A DNA stretch of 48,055 nucleotides from Acidobacteriota bacterium (GTDB lineage: Bacteria; Acidobacteriota; Terriglobia; UBA7540), in NCBI GenBank assembly GCA_021786455.1, contig JAJYNF010000209.1:1-48055 (forward strand), in the 5' to 3' direction. Positions 1 to 8,377 of this stretch are shown piece after piece. Position 1 is the stretch's first letter; each line of letters opens with the position of its first letter. The notes below the pieces were generated by a model. That model ran no database searches. It was not told where the DNA came from and saw only the letters and a program-made list of their open reading frames with translations. A program made the position numbers and the translations under genes.

Positions 1-1
1 A

Positions 2-784
2 GATGAGATTATCTGGGACTCGATCTCAAGCCCGTATGGCCATGCCGTACTGTGGATGGTTGCATGGCTGACCGCTGGCCTGACCGCCCTCTACATGCTA
101 CGTCTTCTCTTTATGACCTTTTTCGGAGAGCCGCGCTGGTCTCCCGAAGCCGGACACCACGTTCATGAATCGCCTTGGAGCATGTTGACCGCGCTGATCG
201 TTCTCGGGGCGCTCTCGGTCATCGGCGGTTACGTCAATTGGCCAACGAAACGGCTGAGTGATTTCCTGTCGCCGGTGTTCACCAACCCACAGGCGCTGCG
301 CGGAGCGCGATACGGCCCTCACCTTGAGCTGGGATTGATGTTGGCCACGCTGTTGGTGGTTCTGGCGGGCGTGGGCGCTGCTTATTGGATCTACGTCCGC
401 AAGCCCGGCTTATCCGACCGCTTCGCGGCGGCCACGGCGCCCGTCTATGAGCTGGTGTTGAACAAGTATTACGTGGACGAACTTTACGACGCCTTGATCG
501 TCCATCGCGTGAAAGACCTGGGCAATTTGCTGGCGGCGTTTGATCAGTTGGTCGTGGACGCCGGGGTGAACGGTGTGGGCTGGGCGACCCGGCTTACGGC
601 GGAGCTCTCCCGGCTGTACGACAAGTGGGTGGTGGACGGACTGGTCAATGTGGCGGCGTTTGGAGTGAAACTGCTGAGTTATCCGGCGAGAGTGATTCAG
701 ACGGGGCGCGTCCAGAGCTACGCATGGATGATTACGCTCGGCACGTTGATTTTAATGGCGTATTACCTCTCGCATTTTAAGTAA
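2..784 (+). CDS. nuoL: NADH-quinone oxidoreductase subunit L, C-terminal part
   Basis: This is the 3' end of an antiporter-like membrane subunit of respiratory complex I; the frame is open back to the window edge, so the N-terminal part lies outside. About 260 residues are present. Hydrophobic segments alternate with a motif RLLFMTFFGEPR early on, as in NuoL, and the last helix (YAWMITLGTLILMAYYLSHF) closes the protein in the family manner. The stretch around NKYYVDELYDALIV matches the lateral-helix region of NuoL. nuoM and nuoN follow on the same strand, which fits the usual L-M-N order. Function: proton pumping coupled to NADH:quinone electron transfer. Confidence 0.95.
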   Translation, partial: DEIIWDSISSPYGHAVLWMVAWLTAGLTALYMLRLLFMTFFGEPRWSPEAGHHVHESPWSMLTALIVLGALSVIGGYVNWPTKRLSDFLSPVFTNPQALRGARYGPHLELGLMLATLLVVLAGVGAAYWIYVRKPGLSDRFAAATAPVYELVLNKYYVDELYDALIVHRVKDLGNLLAAFDQLVVDAGVNGVGWATRLTAELSRLYDKWVVDGLVNVAAFGVKLLSYPARVIQTGRVQSYAWMITLGTLILMAYYLSHFK

Positions 785-884
785 GGGGAGGACGGCAAAC
801 GCGGTTGGAGAGGCGGGGTGGATTGAACGAACCGTCGTCGCTCCGCGTGGAGCGAACGGTTGACGCCTCGGTCAGAGGACGGCG

Positions 885-2510
885 ATGACATTTCTACATG
901 AGCACATCTTGAGCGTTGTTTTATTCACGCCACTCGCGGGAATGATTCCGCTGTTGTTCATCCCAGCGGAGAAAAAGAACGTGATCCGCTGGTGGGGCAA
1001 CCTGGTCATGTTCGCCGGATTTCTGGTTTCGCTGCCCCTGGTGTTTTGGTTTTCCTCCGCTCCCGCCACGGAGGGACTCTTCAAGTTCGTCGAGAAAACG
1101 CCCTGGATCCCAGCCATTGGCGCATCCTATCACCTCGGAATTGACGGGATCAGCTTGTTGCTGATCATGCTGACGACGGTGCTGGGATTTCTTGCCGTGC
1201 TTTCGTCATGGTCGGCGATCCAGGGCCGCGTCAAAGAGTACTACGCCATGTTCCTGCTGCTCCAGGCAGCGATGCTGGGCGTATTTATGTCCCTCGATCT
1301 GTTTCTCTTCTACGTTTTCTGGGAAGTCATGTTGGTTCCCATGTACTTCATCATCGGGGTATGGGGCGGGCCGAGGAAGCTCTATGCCGCGATCAAATTC
1401 TTTCTTTTTACGCTGGCCGGCTCGGTATTGATGTTGCTGGGCATTTTGACGCTCTATTTCCGATATCACTCCGACACCGGGCAATACACTTTCAATTACG
1501 TCCGGCTGATGGCTCACGCCAGCGCCTGGCCGTTGGACTTGCAGATCTGGGTCTTTGCGGCCTTTGCCATCAGCTTTGCCATCAAGGTTCCGATGTTTCC
1601 GTTTCACACGTGGCTTCCGGACGCGCACGTGGAAGCGCCGACGGCCGGGTCGGTGCTGCTGGCGGGCGTTCTGCTCAAGATGGGAACTTACGGATTCATC
1701 CGCTTTTCTCTGCCCCTCCTGCCACGGGCAAGCGCGGACCCGGCCGTGGTTCGGGTGATGGTGACGCTGTCCATCATCGCCATCATTTATGGCGCGCTCG
1801 TGTCCATGATGCAACGCGACATGAAAAAACTGATCGCGTATTCTTCCGTCAGTCACCTGGGATTCTGCACGCTGGGAATCTTTTCCCTTAACCCGCAAGG
1901 CCTTTCCGGGAGTGTCATTCAGCAGATCAACCACGGCATCTCCACCGGCGCGCTGTTTTTGATTGTCGGCTTGATTTATGAGCGGAGGCACACCCGGGAG
2001 ATTCGCGAGCTGGGCGGATTGTCAAGCGTCATGCCCGTTTATGCCACGCTGTTCATGATCGTGATGCTGTCGAGCATTGGGCTGCCACTGCTGAACGGCT
2101 TTATTGGAGAATTTACCATTCTGCAAGGCGCTTTTGAGGCGAACTGGCACTGGGCCGCGTGGGCCGTCGTGGGAATCGTTCTGGGCGCAGCCTACATGCT
2201 TTGGCTCTACCAGCGCACCATGTTTGGGCCGTGCGACAACCCCAAAAATCAGGTTCTGAAGGACCTGAATTTCCGAGAGATCATGACCTTGGTTCCTTTG
2301 GTGATTTGGGCTTTTTGGATCGGGCTTTATCCCAAACCCTTTTTCAGGGTGCTCAACCAGCCGGTAGAGGCCATCGTGAAAGAGGTTCATCCGAACTTCT
2401 TCAAGCCGACGCCCACAAGCGCTGTGCTTACCCCACGGATGGCGCGCCCGGCCCCCCCAGCCATCCAGCCGCGTCGTTCGAATCAAGAGGCAGCGACCCG
2501 AAGGCATTGA
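885..2510 (+). CDS. nuoM: NADH-quinone oxidoreductase subunit M
   Basis: Antiporter-like proton-pumping subunit of complex I, 541 residues with about 14 hydrophobic segments. The key ionisable residues are visible: Glu147 in FYVFWEVMLVPMYF and Lys234 in FAIKVPMFPFHTWLPDAHVE, matching the essential Glu and Lys of the family. The C-terminal ~25 residues are Pro/Arg-rich and not membrane-like, an extension relative to typical NuoM. The stop at 2508-2510 is one base before the nuoN start, so the two are probably translationally coupled. Confidence 0.97.
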   Translation: MTFLHEHILSVVLFTPLAGMIPLLFIPAEKKNVIRWWGNLVMFAGFLVSLPLVFWFSSAPATEGLFKFVEKTPWIPAIGASYHLGIDGISLLLIMLTTVLGFLAVLSSWSAIQGRVKEYYAMFLLLQAAMLGVFMSLDLFLFYVFWEVMLVPMYFIIGVWGGPRKLYAAIKFFLFTLAGSVLMLLGILTLYFRYHSDTGQYTFNYVRLMAHASAWPLDLQIWVFAAFAISFAIKVPMFPFHTWLPDAHVEAPTAGSVLLAGVLLKMGTYGFIRFSLPLLPRASADPAVVRVMVTLSIIAIIYGALVSMMQRDMKKLIAYSSVSHLGFCTLGIFSLNPQGLSGSVIQQINHGISTGALFLIVGLIYERRHTREIRELGGLSSVMPVYATLFMIVMLSSIGLPLLNGFIGEFTILQGAFEANWHWAAWAVVGIVLGAAYMLWLYQRTMFGPCDNPKNQVLKDLNFREIMTLVPLVIWAFWIGLYPKPFFRVLNQPVEAIVKEVHPNFFKPTPTSAVLTPRMARPAPPAIQPRRSNQEAATRRH

Positions 2511-2511
2511 A

Positions 2512-4005
2512 ATGGGAAGCCGTTTTTTTCAACTCGGCGATTACGTGATCCTCAAGCCAGAAATTCTGCTGACGATGTTCGGCTTGGCGATTCTCATCTT
2601 CGATCTCTGGCTCGACAAACCGCGCAAATATTGGAACGCCATCATGGCGTTGGTGGGCGTGGCGTTTGCCACCCTCCAGGTTTTACTTTTTTGGCAGACC
2701 GCCCTTGCCCATCCGGGGTTTACGCCTTATGCGGCGTTCGACGGCCGCTTCACCCTCGACTTCTTCGCCATTTACCTTCAGCTCATCATTTTGGCGGCGA
2801 CGGCCATCGTAATTCTGGTTTCAATCAAATACCTCGACATCGAAGAGGAGCACGACGGGGAATATTACGCGCTGCTGCTGCTGGCGGCCGTGGGGATGAT
2901 GGCGCTCGCTTCGGGCACAGACTTGATTGTCCTTTTCGTCGGCCTGGAAGTGATGGCGCTATCCGAATACGTTCTGACGGGATATTTGCGGCGCAGCCGG
3001 CGGTCGAATGAGGCGGCAGTAAAGTTTTTCCTGCTGGGGGCTTTTTCCTCCGGCCTGTTGCTGTTTGGGATGTCGCTGCTCTACGGGATCGGAGGCTCGA
3101 CCAAGCTGTCGGTTATCAGCGAGCGGCTGGCCGAGCGTCCGGTTGGCGACCCGCTCTCTTGGATTGCCTTGATTACGTTGTTGGCGGGGCTGTATTTCAA
3201 AATCGCCGCTGTGCCCTTTCATCAGTGGACTCCCGACGCCTACGAGGGCGCGCCCACGTCCATCACGGCCTTTCTGTCGGTCGGCCCGAAGGTAGCCTCC
3301 TTCGCCCTTTTCCTTCGTCTTCTCCTCGATTGCCTTTGGCCCTTGCGGCAGGAATGGCAAGCGATGACCATCGGCGTGGCCGTCGCGACCCTGACTTTGG
3401 GTAACCTTGCCGCAATCACGCAGACGAATATCAAGCGCTTTTTCGGCTATTCCACGATTTCCCACGTGGGTTATCTGCTGCTTGGAGTCGTGGCCCTAGG
3501 GAACGGCGCCGCGGGCCGCGATGGGCTAACCGCGATTTTTATCTATCTCATGGTGTACGCCTTCATGAATCTCGGGGCCTTTGGCGTTATCATCATGCTG
3601 CGGCGTAAAAATATCATCGGAGATGATATGGATGACTTCGCCGGGCTGATGTCAAGAGCCCCTGTTCCTGCCATCCTGATGGTGATTTTTCTGTTGTCGC
3701 TGGCGGGAATCCCTCCGACGGCCGGCTTCATCGGGAAATACTATATCTTCCTTTCTCTCATCGCCACAGAGCACTACGCCCTGGCTGTGGTCGCGGTGGC
3801 CTACGCCGTGGTCGCCCTATATTATTATTTTCGGATTGTCGCGTTGATGTTTATGAAGCAGGCGCGCGACACGGTGCCGCTGGCTTCCGGTCTGGGGCTT
3901 CGCGTGGCGCTCGCCGTGACGTTGAGCTTGACGCTGATCATCGGCATTTATCCGCAGCCCTTTATCGCGATGGCTCAGCAGGCGATGCGCCCGTTCTTCT
4001 CCTAG
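2512..4005 (+). CDS. nuoN: NADH-quinone oxidoreductase subunit N
   Basis: Third antiporter-like membrane subunit of complex I, 497 residues. The family pattern is clear: LFVGLEVMALSEYVLTGYLR near residue 150 carries the conserved Glu, and LYFKIAAVPFHQWTPDAYEG near residue 238 carries the conserved Lys and the PFHxWxPDAYEGAP signature. It starts one base after nuoM ends and is followed after 11 bases by the AtpZ-like gene, so complex I and ATP synthase genes seem to share a transcript here. Confidence 0.97.
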   Translation: MGSRFFQLGDYVILKPEILLTMFGLAILIFDLWLDKPRKYWNAIMALVGVAFATLQVLLFWQTALAHPGFTPYAAFDGRFTLDFFAIYLQLIILAATAIVILVSIKYLDIEEEHDGEYYALLLLAAVGMMALASGTDLIVLFVGLEVMALSEYVLTGYLRRSRRSNEAAVKFFLLGAFSSGLLLFGMSLLYGIGGSTKLSVISERLAERPVGDPLSWIALITLLAGLYFKIAAVPFHQWTPDAYEGAPTSITAFLSVGPKVASFALFLRLLLDCLWPLRQEWQAMTIGVAVATLTLGNLAAITQTNIKRFFGYSTISHVGYLLLGVVALGNGAAGRDGLTAIFIYLMVYAFMNLGAFGVIIMLRRKNIIGDDMDDFAGLMSRAPVPAILMVIFLLSLAGIPPTAGFIGKYYIFLSLIATEHYALAVVAVAYAVVALYYYFRIVALMFMKQARDTVPLASGLGLRVALAVTLSLTLIIGIYPQPFIAMAQQAMRPFFS

Positions 4006-4016
4006 TAGGAGGTGCC

Positions 4017-4274
4017 GTGTCGCCTCGAGGTTCAAAGTCCTCCGACGTTTGGGCGCAGGTTGCCTTCTACACAAGCCTGGGAGCGATTATACCGGGAGGA
4101 CTGGTCGGCGGTTATTTGCTGGGTTGGCTCCTGGATGAGCATTTCCACACGGCCCCGATTTTCGGTATTATAGGGGGTGGGCTCGGAACCGCAGGCGGAA
4201 TCGCCGAAGTCATCCAATTAGTTCTTCGCGCGTCAAAGAGCAATGGAGGAAAAACTCCATCACAACGCGGTTGA
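4017..4274 (+). CDS. AtpZ/AtpI-family small membrane protein of the F-type ATP synthase locus
   Basis: An 85-residue protein with two hydrophobic hairpin helices separated by a short loop (VAFYTSLGAIIPGGLVGGYL, then a Gly-rich second segment), the layout of the putative F0F1-ATPase subunit / ATPase gene1 family, which is thought to help c-ring assembly or Mg2+/Ca2+ handling. It starts with GTG preceded by TAGGAGG at a good distance. Its 3' end overlaps the next gene by 32 bases. The position immediately upstream of the subunit I, a and c genes supports the call. Confidence 0.8.
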   Translation: MSPRGSKSSDVWAQVAFYTSLGAIIPGGLVGGYLLGWLLDEHFHTAPIFGIIGGGLGTAGGIAEVIQLVLRASKSNGGKTPSQRG

Positions 4275-4647
4275 AGGTTCAGAGAAGAAACTGCTTCGCT
4301 GGATGATGGTTTTGGCTGGCGTGGTGACGGCGGCGCTTCTGGTTTCCGCCCGGATTCGCATGGCCGCCGGATTCGGGCTAGGCGCGGCCGTTGCCATAGC
4401 GGGTTTCTGGTGGCTGGCGCGGGCCGTCCGTTCGGCGCTGGATGCCGCCTCCGGGGGCCGTGCCAAGCGAAAAGGGATCGGCTTTTTCTTTTTCCTGCGC
4501 TACCCGCTGGCGTTGGGAGCGGTGCTGCTGATCTACAAGACGCATTGGCTGCCCTTGCTCGCGGTTTTAGCGGGAATGTTTGTGCCCCTCGCAGGGGCCA
4601 TCTTTGAATCTCTGGTCCAGTTGTCAACGTGGGCAAAGGAACCTTGA
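4243..4647 (+). CDS. atpI: ATP synthase subunit I (AtpI-like)
   Basis: A 134-residue protein with four predicted membrane segments: residues ~20-38, ~40-58, ~80-98 and ~100-120. The arrangement and the place before atpB match ATP synthase subunit I, a non-stoichiometric factor linked to c-ring assembly. It overlaps the end of the AtpZ-like gene by 32 bases. The sequence itself is weakly conserved in this family, so the name depends partly on context. Confidence 0.75.
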   Translation: MEEKLHHNAVEGSEKKLLRWMMVLAGVVTAALLVSARIRMAAGFGLGAAVAIAGFWWLARAVRSALDAASGGRAKRKGIGFFFFLRYPLALGAVLLIYKTHWLPLLAVLAGMFVPLAGAIFESLVQLSTWAKEP

Positions 4648-4744
4648 CGTCCTCTAACAACGGGCCGCTTTTAACTGCCGGGCAAGCAAGCGCGCGACGG
4701 CAAGAGAGTTAATCAGATCGAGTCGGACGGTCCAACACAACGCC

Positions 4745-5500
4745 ATGACGCATGAACTTTGGTTTACAGCGATCCTGAACGGCCTTTTCGGCCAGTCGGT
4801 CACCGCCCTTCTGGACATGCTTGCGCGTATTCCCCACCTAGCCTTTGTGCGGCCTGCCGACCCGCTCCATCCGATTCCGAATTACGTCGCCGGAGAAATC
4901 CTGGTTTTTCTGGTGATAGTAGTGGGCGCGCTGATTCTCCGAAGCCGCTTGTCGGTCGAAAACCCTGGTAAGCTCCAGACGGCTATGGAAGCGTATCTCC
5001 AATTCAACCACGGCCTGGTGGACGACGTGATTGGCCACGGAGGGCGCCGGTACGTCGCCATGATTGGCACGCTTGGGCTCTTCATCCTGCTGTGCAACAT
5101 TGAGGGGTTGGTACCGACACTGGTCACGCCGACCGCAACCGTCGTTGTACCCCTGGGATGTTCCGTGGTGGTCTTCCTGCATTACAATTACCACGGGTTT
5201 CGGGTGAAAGGAATCCGGGGGTATCTGCGCCATCTGAGCGGTCCGATGGTTGCCATCGCGCCGCTGTTTTTCGTGGTTGAACTGTTCAGCAATTTCCTTC
5301 GGATGTTGTCGCTCACCGCGCGTCTTTGGGCCAACATGCTGGCTGGGGTCACCTTGCCAGATGTTTTTGGCTCCATCGTTCCGGTGGGTGTTCCGGCGCT
5401 TTTTATGGCGTTGCACGTTTTTGAGTCTTTCTTGCAGGCTTACGTTTTCATGATTCTTCCAGCGCTTTATATCAGCTTGGCCACTTCGGAAGAACACTGA
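4745..5500 (+). CDS. atpB: ATP synthase F0 subunit a
   Basis: Stator subunit a of the F-type ATP synthase, 251 residues with about six membrane segments. The essential arginine is present as Arg193 in MLSLTARLWANMLAG, equivalent to the Arg that contacts the c-ring carboxylate. The N-terminal region has the PxHLAF-type segment and the loop before TM2 seen in bacterial subunit a. It lies between subunit I and subunit c genes, as expected. Confidence 0.96.
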   Translation: MTHELWFTAILNGLFGQSVTALLDMLARIPHLAFVRPADPLHPIPNYVAGEILVFLVIVVGALILRSRLSVENPGKLQTAMEAYLQFNHGLVDDVIGHGGRRYVAMIGTLGLFILLCNIEGLVPTLVTPTATVVVPLGCSVVVFLHYNYHGFRVKGIRGYLRHLSGPMVAIAPLFFVVELFSNFLRMLSLTARLWANMLAGVTLPDVFGSIVPVGVPALFMALHVFESFLQAYVFMILPALYISLATSEEH

Positions 5501-5641
5501 CAAATGTGGATGCTCATACGTCTTTTTGAGGTTCGATCCGCGAGCGTGAGACTTATCCTGCCCCCGCAGCGATAAGGAACCACCCACTGGCGGAAATTCA
5601 AAAGGCTCTTCGCGACGAACCGAAGAGTTAAGGGAGGAAGC

Positions 5642-5956
5642 ATGAAGGGCAAGATTTTAGGCTTGATGACAGCAGTGATGGGATTGCTTTACGCGGCGCC
5701 ATTGTTTGGGCAAACGCAGCCCATAATGATGAGTAACGCCAGCAACTGGGCGCCGATCGGAGCGGGTGTCGGGATGGCGATCGCTTCAGGACTCTGCGGA
5801 TTGGGACAAGGGCGGGCGGCGGCCGGCGCCTGCGAAGGAGTCGCGCGGAATCCGGGCGCGCGACAAGGGATCTTCTTGTTCCTGATTTTGGGGCTTATTT
5901 TCATCGAGTCGCTAGCCCTTTACACGTTCGTGATTATTTTTGTCAAGGTTAAATAG
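5642..5956 (+). CDS. atpE: ATP synthase F0 subunit c with signal-peptide-like N-terminus
   Basis: Ring subunit c, 104 residues. After a hydrophobic, signal-peptide-like leader (about residues 1-23) come the two helices. Helix 1 holds a Gly-rich face ending GLGQGRAAAGACEG with Gln56; the polar loop is ARNPGARQ; helix 2 holds the ion-binding Glu89-Ser90 in LIFIESLALYTF. Gln56 and Glu89 are 33 residues apart, as are Gln32 and Glu65 of Na+-binding c subunits. Start preceded by GGGAGG. It is the last ATP synthase gene in this cluster; b, delta and F1 genes are absent downstream. Confidence 0.95.
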   Translation: MKGKILGLMTAVMGLLYAAPLFGQTQPIMMSNASNWAPIGAGVGMAIASGLCGLGQGRAAAGACEGVARNPGARQGIFLFLILGLIFIESLALYTFVIIFVKVK

Positions 5957-6132
5957 CTCCGGAGGTGAGAAAGCAAACCGGGCAGCTTTGACGTTCTTGC
6001 CTTCCGATCTGATCCGCCCAATTTCGCCGCCGGGTGGGAAGCTTGTTCGAGCCGTGGCAACAGGTTGCTCCCGCTCCAGGAAACGGATAAGATTTAGGCG
6101 CGGTCGGAAAGCTTGCGGGAGGGCTTCCGCAT

Positions 6133-6426
6133 ATGGTGACGGGTTTCAACACCGAGATTGTCCACCAAGGGACGGTCTATCATATTCAAACGGAAACTCG
6201 CCGGAGCTCGGGGATCGAGACCGCCGTTTACGTGCGCGGGGCGATCATTCATTCCGTCAAGACGAGCCACGAAGATTTGGTGAGCTCCCCGGATTACACT
6301 GAAGAAAAGCTGAAAAAGCGGCTTGAGGAGCAACACCGAGACGTCATCAGCCGCATCCGTGCCGGCGACATCCGCTTCCCCGACGATTCTCAGCCCAACT
6401 CCCCTGCTCCCCCTCGGGGCGCATGA
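6133..6426 (+). CDS. Conserved small protein of unknown function
   Basis: A 97-residue soluble protein, no signal or membrane segment. The first half looks like a small beta-rich module (FNTEIVHQGTVYHIQTE, then a strand pattern around IETAVYVRGAIIHSVKTS), followed by a charged helix (EEKLKKRLEEQHRDVISRIR) and a Pro-rich tail. I recall a similar YHIQTE-type module as a short conserved protein in other phyla, but no function is known to me. Its stop overlaps the ThiS-like start as ATGA (6423-6426), so it is likely co-translated with that gene. Confidence 0.8.
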   Translation: MVTGFNTEIVHQGTVYHIQTETRRSSGIETAVYVRGAIIHSVKTSHEDLVSSPDYTEEKLKKRLEEQHRDVISRIRAGDIRFPDDSQPNSPAPPRGA

Positions 6427-6659
6427 AGATCCAAATCAACGGAGAACAACGCGAGATTTCGGACGGCATAACGCTGGAAGCGCTTCTCCAGAGGCTGGAG
6501 TTGCCGCTCGACCGCGTGGCCGTCGAGCGTAACCGGCAGATTGTCCCGAGGCGGAAGTGGGCTGAGACGCTTCTCGAAGATGGAGATTGCCTCGAAGTGG
6601 TGCAACTGGTGGGCGGGGGCGCGCCGCCAGGATGCCTTGGGGAGCGGCTCCTTCTATGA
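6423..6659 (+). CDS. thiS: ThiS-like sulfur-carrier protein with a 12-residue C-terminal tail after the Gly motif
   Basis: A 78-residue beta-grasp protein. MKIQINGEQREI at the N-terminus, VAVERNRQIVPR in the middle and DCLEVVQLVGGG near the end match ThiS, the carrier that delivers sulfur for the thiamin thiazole. ThiS normally ends at the diglycine, which is adenylated by ThiF. Here Gly64-66 is followed by 12 more residues (APPGCLGERLLL), so the terminus is masked. Both ends overlap neighbours as ATGA (6423-6426 and 6656-6659). No thiG, thiF or thiO lies nearby. It could be a processed carrier or a repurposed ThiS/MoaD relative. Confidence 0.8.
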   Translation: MKIQINGEQREISDGITLEALLQRLELPLDRVAVERNRQIVPRRKWAETLLEDGDCLEVVQLVGGGAPPGCLGERLLL

Positions 6660-8011
6660 CCCATCCTCTGAACAGTTCATTGCCGTACGTCCTGGTCATC
6701 CTGCTGATCAAGCTGGGGGTCATCGCGTCACTCGCCAGCATCATTGCTCGATTTGACAAGTTTCGCCGGCTCTTATTAACCGAAGTCCGGACAGCCCAAC
6801 AAAAGCTTCTTTTTGCGGCCTTCCTCGGCGTGCCCTTCACGCTGGGTGTCCTGGCGCGCGTCCTGCCCACCCACTATCAAGGCACCGACCTCAGCTTGGA
6901 GATTACTGTCGTGGGCGGCTTGTTGGGCGGGATGATGGTTGGCTTGATGGTGGGAACGATGGTGAGTTTGCCCGCCCTGCTGATCGGGCATGAGATTTTG
7001 GCGCTTCCCATGGCCGTCTTGTATGCCGTCGTCGCCGGCTCAGCGCGTTGGATTTGCCCGAACAAAGAAGAAATCTGGAAGTTCTCTCCTTTCATTGACA
7101 AGAGCCTTTATCTCTCGATCAAGCAGCGGTTCAAGCAGCCGGCGATGGATTGGCAAGTCCTTCTCTTTTTGCTCTGCATTTTTCTAGAAATGACACGGAT
7201 TGCGGTGGGCCAATTGGTTCAGACGCATCGGTGGCTTTTCTACGTGAAACCCTCCAACGATTGGACGGAAGCCTTGATTATGCTCTCCACGGCTATCGCC
7301 GTGGCGCTGCCGCTGCGCATTTGGAACAGCACGCGAATGGAAAGGAAGCTCGAGGAGAAGGAACGAGCGCTCATTCAGGCTCGGGTGGACGCTCTGATTA
7401 GCCAAATCAATCCGCACTTCCTCTTCAATACTCTCAACACTATTTCTTCCCTCATTCGCTTCGACCCTGACCGGGCGCGGGAGCTTCTGGTCAAACTGTC
7501 GAGCATTTTGAGGCGAAGACTCAGAACACAAACGCACTTTGTAACCCTCCGGCAGGAACTTGAATTTATTGACGACTATCTCGACATTGAGGTGGCGCGC
7601 TTCGGGCAGGATAAGCTGCAAATTCGGAAAGAGATCGCCGCGGATACGCTTGAGGCCATCGTTCCCAGCATGATTCTGCAACCCGTCGTCGAAAACGCCA
7701 TTCGTCATGGCATCGGCCCCAAGATTGACGGCGGGACCATCACGTTTCGCTCCACGCGGGCCCAAGGCCGAACCACCGTTGAGGTGATTGATGACGGGAT
7801 TGGAATGTCGCTCGCGAGGGAAAAAGAGATTTCAGCCTCGGGCATCGGGATGGTCAACGTCCGAGAGCGGCTGAAGGCACTGTACGGCCAGGACTTTGTG
7901 ATGAAGATTGACAGCCAGCCCGGCCATGGAACGGCAGTTCGCTTCGAGTTCCCGGAGCTTTTTCCAGCCGACGAAGCCAAACTCCCCGAGGCGGCCGCGT
8001 CGCGCGCCTGA
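6656..8011 (+). CDS. LytS/YehU-type sensor histidine kinase
   Basis: Membrane sensor kinase of the His_kinase (PF06580) family, 451 residues. The N-terminal half has about six hydrophobic segments and resembles 5TM-LYT sensor modules. The phosphoacceptor is His254 in the signature SQINPHFLFNTLN; the ATPase part has an N box (VVENAIRHGIG), a G1 box (DDGIGM) and a later GIGMVNVRERL. The start chosen here is the ATG at 6656, which overlaps the ThiS stop as ATGA; a longer frame would run back inside the carrier gene. No response regulator gene is adjacent, so its partner must be elsewhere. Confidence 0.92.
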   Translation: MTHPLNSSLPYVLVILLIKLGVIASLASIIARFDKFRRLLLTEVRTAQQKLLFAAFLGVPFTLGVLARVLPTHYQGTDLSLEITVVGGLLGGMMVGLMVGTMVSLPALLIGHEILALPMAVLYAVVAGSARWICPNKEEIWKFSPFIDKSLYLSIKQRFKQPAMDWQVLLFLLCIFLEMTRIAVGQLVQTHRWLFYVKPSNDWTEALIMLSTAIAVALPLRIWNSTRMERKLEEKERALIQARVDALISQINPHFLFNTLNTISSLIRFDPDRARELLVKLSSILRRRLRTQTHFVTLRQELEFIDDYLDIEVARFGQDKLQIRKEIAADTLEAIVPSMILQPVVENAIRHGIGPKIDGGTITFRSTRAQGRTTVEVIDDGIGMSLAREKEISASGIGMVNVRERLKALYGQDFVMKIDSQPGHGTAVRFEFPELFPADEAKLPEAAASRA

Positions 8012-8377
8012 CGCTCACGGCTGCTCGCCAGCCGCTGATCCCTTCGATGAGCGAGCGGCTCCGAGCGTCCTCAGCGCGTACATGCTTTGCAAGCTCCCCC
8101 GGCTCGACTTCACCCGCGATTTACCGGGAGCCCATGCCGTCTTTCATCGTCTCTGCGCCCAGCGATGCCTGCTCGGCGCGGAGCAGGCGAGGGGAAGTTT
8201 TTGTCAGGCCGAGCCGAAAGGCCTGAAACCTGCTGCGTTCCGTGATGCGTCAAAAGGTATGGTAGTATTTTGCAGCGGAAAGCACGCGCCGGCAAAAGTT
8301 CAGGCTGCGGGCTTCAGGGGGTTACAAAAACTGCGGCCGCGGCTCTGGATGCGAAAATCGCTCCGCCAAGGATGAAC
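8012..8377. other. Intergenic spacer, 366 bases, no gene seen
   Basis: No convincing reading frame. Two inverted repeats are visible: an imperfect one with arms AGCCGCT and AGCGGCT just after the kinase gene, possibly part of its terminator, and CAGGCC...GGCCTG near 8205-8230. No T-run follows either, so I do not call a terminator. Confidence 0.5.

Noticed and set aside
5501..6132. ATP synthase b-subunit gene after atpE
   Set aside because: No frame with the single helix plus long charged helix expected for subunit b is present; the next gene is unrelated.
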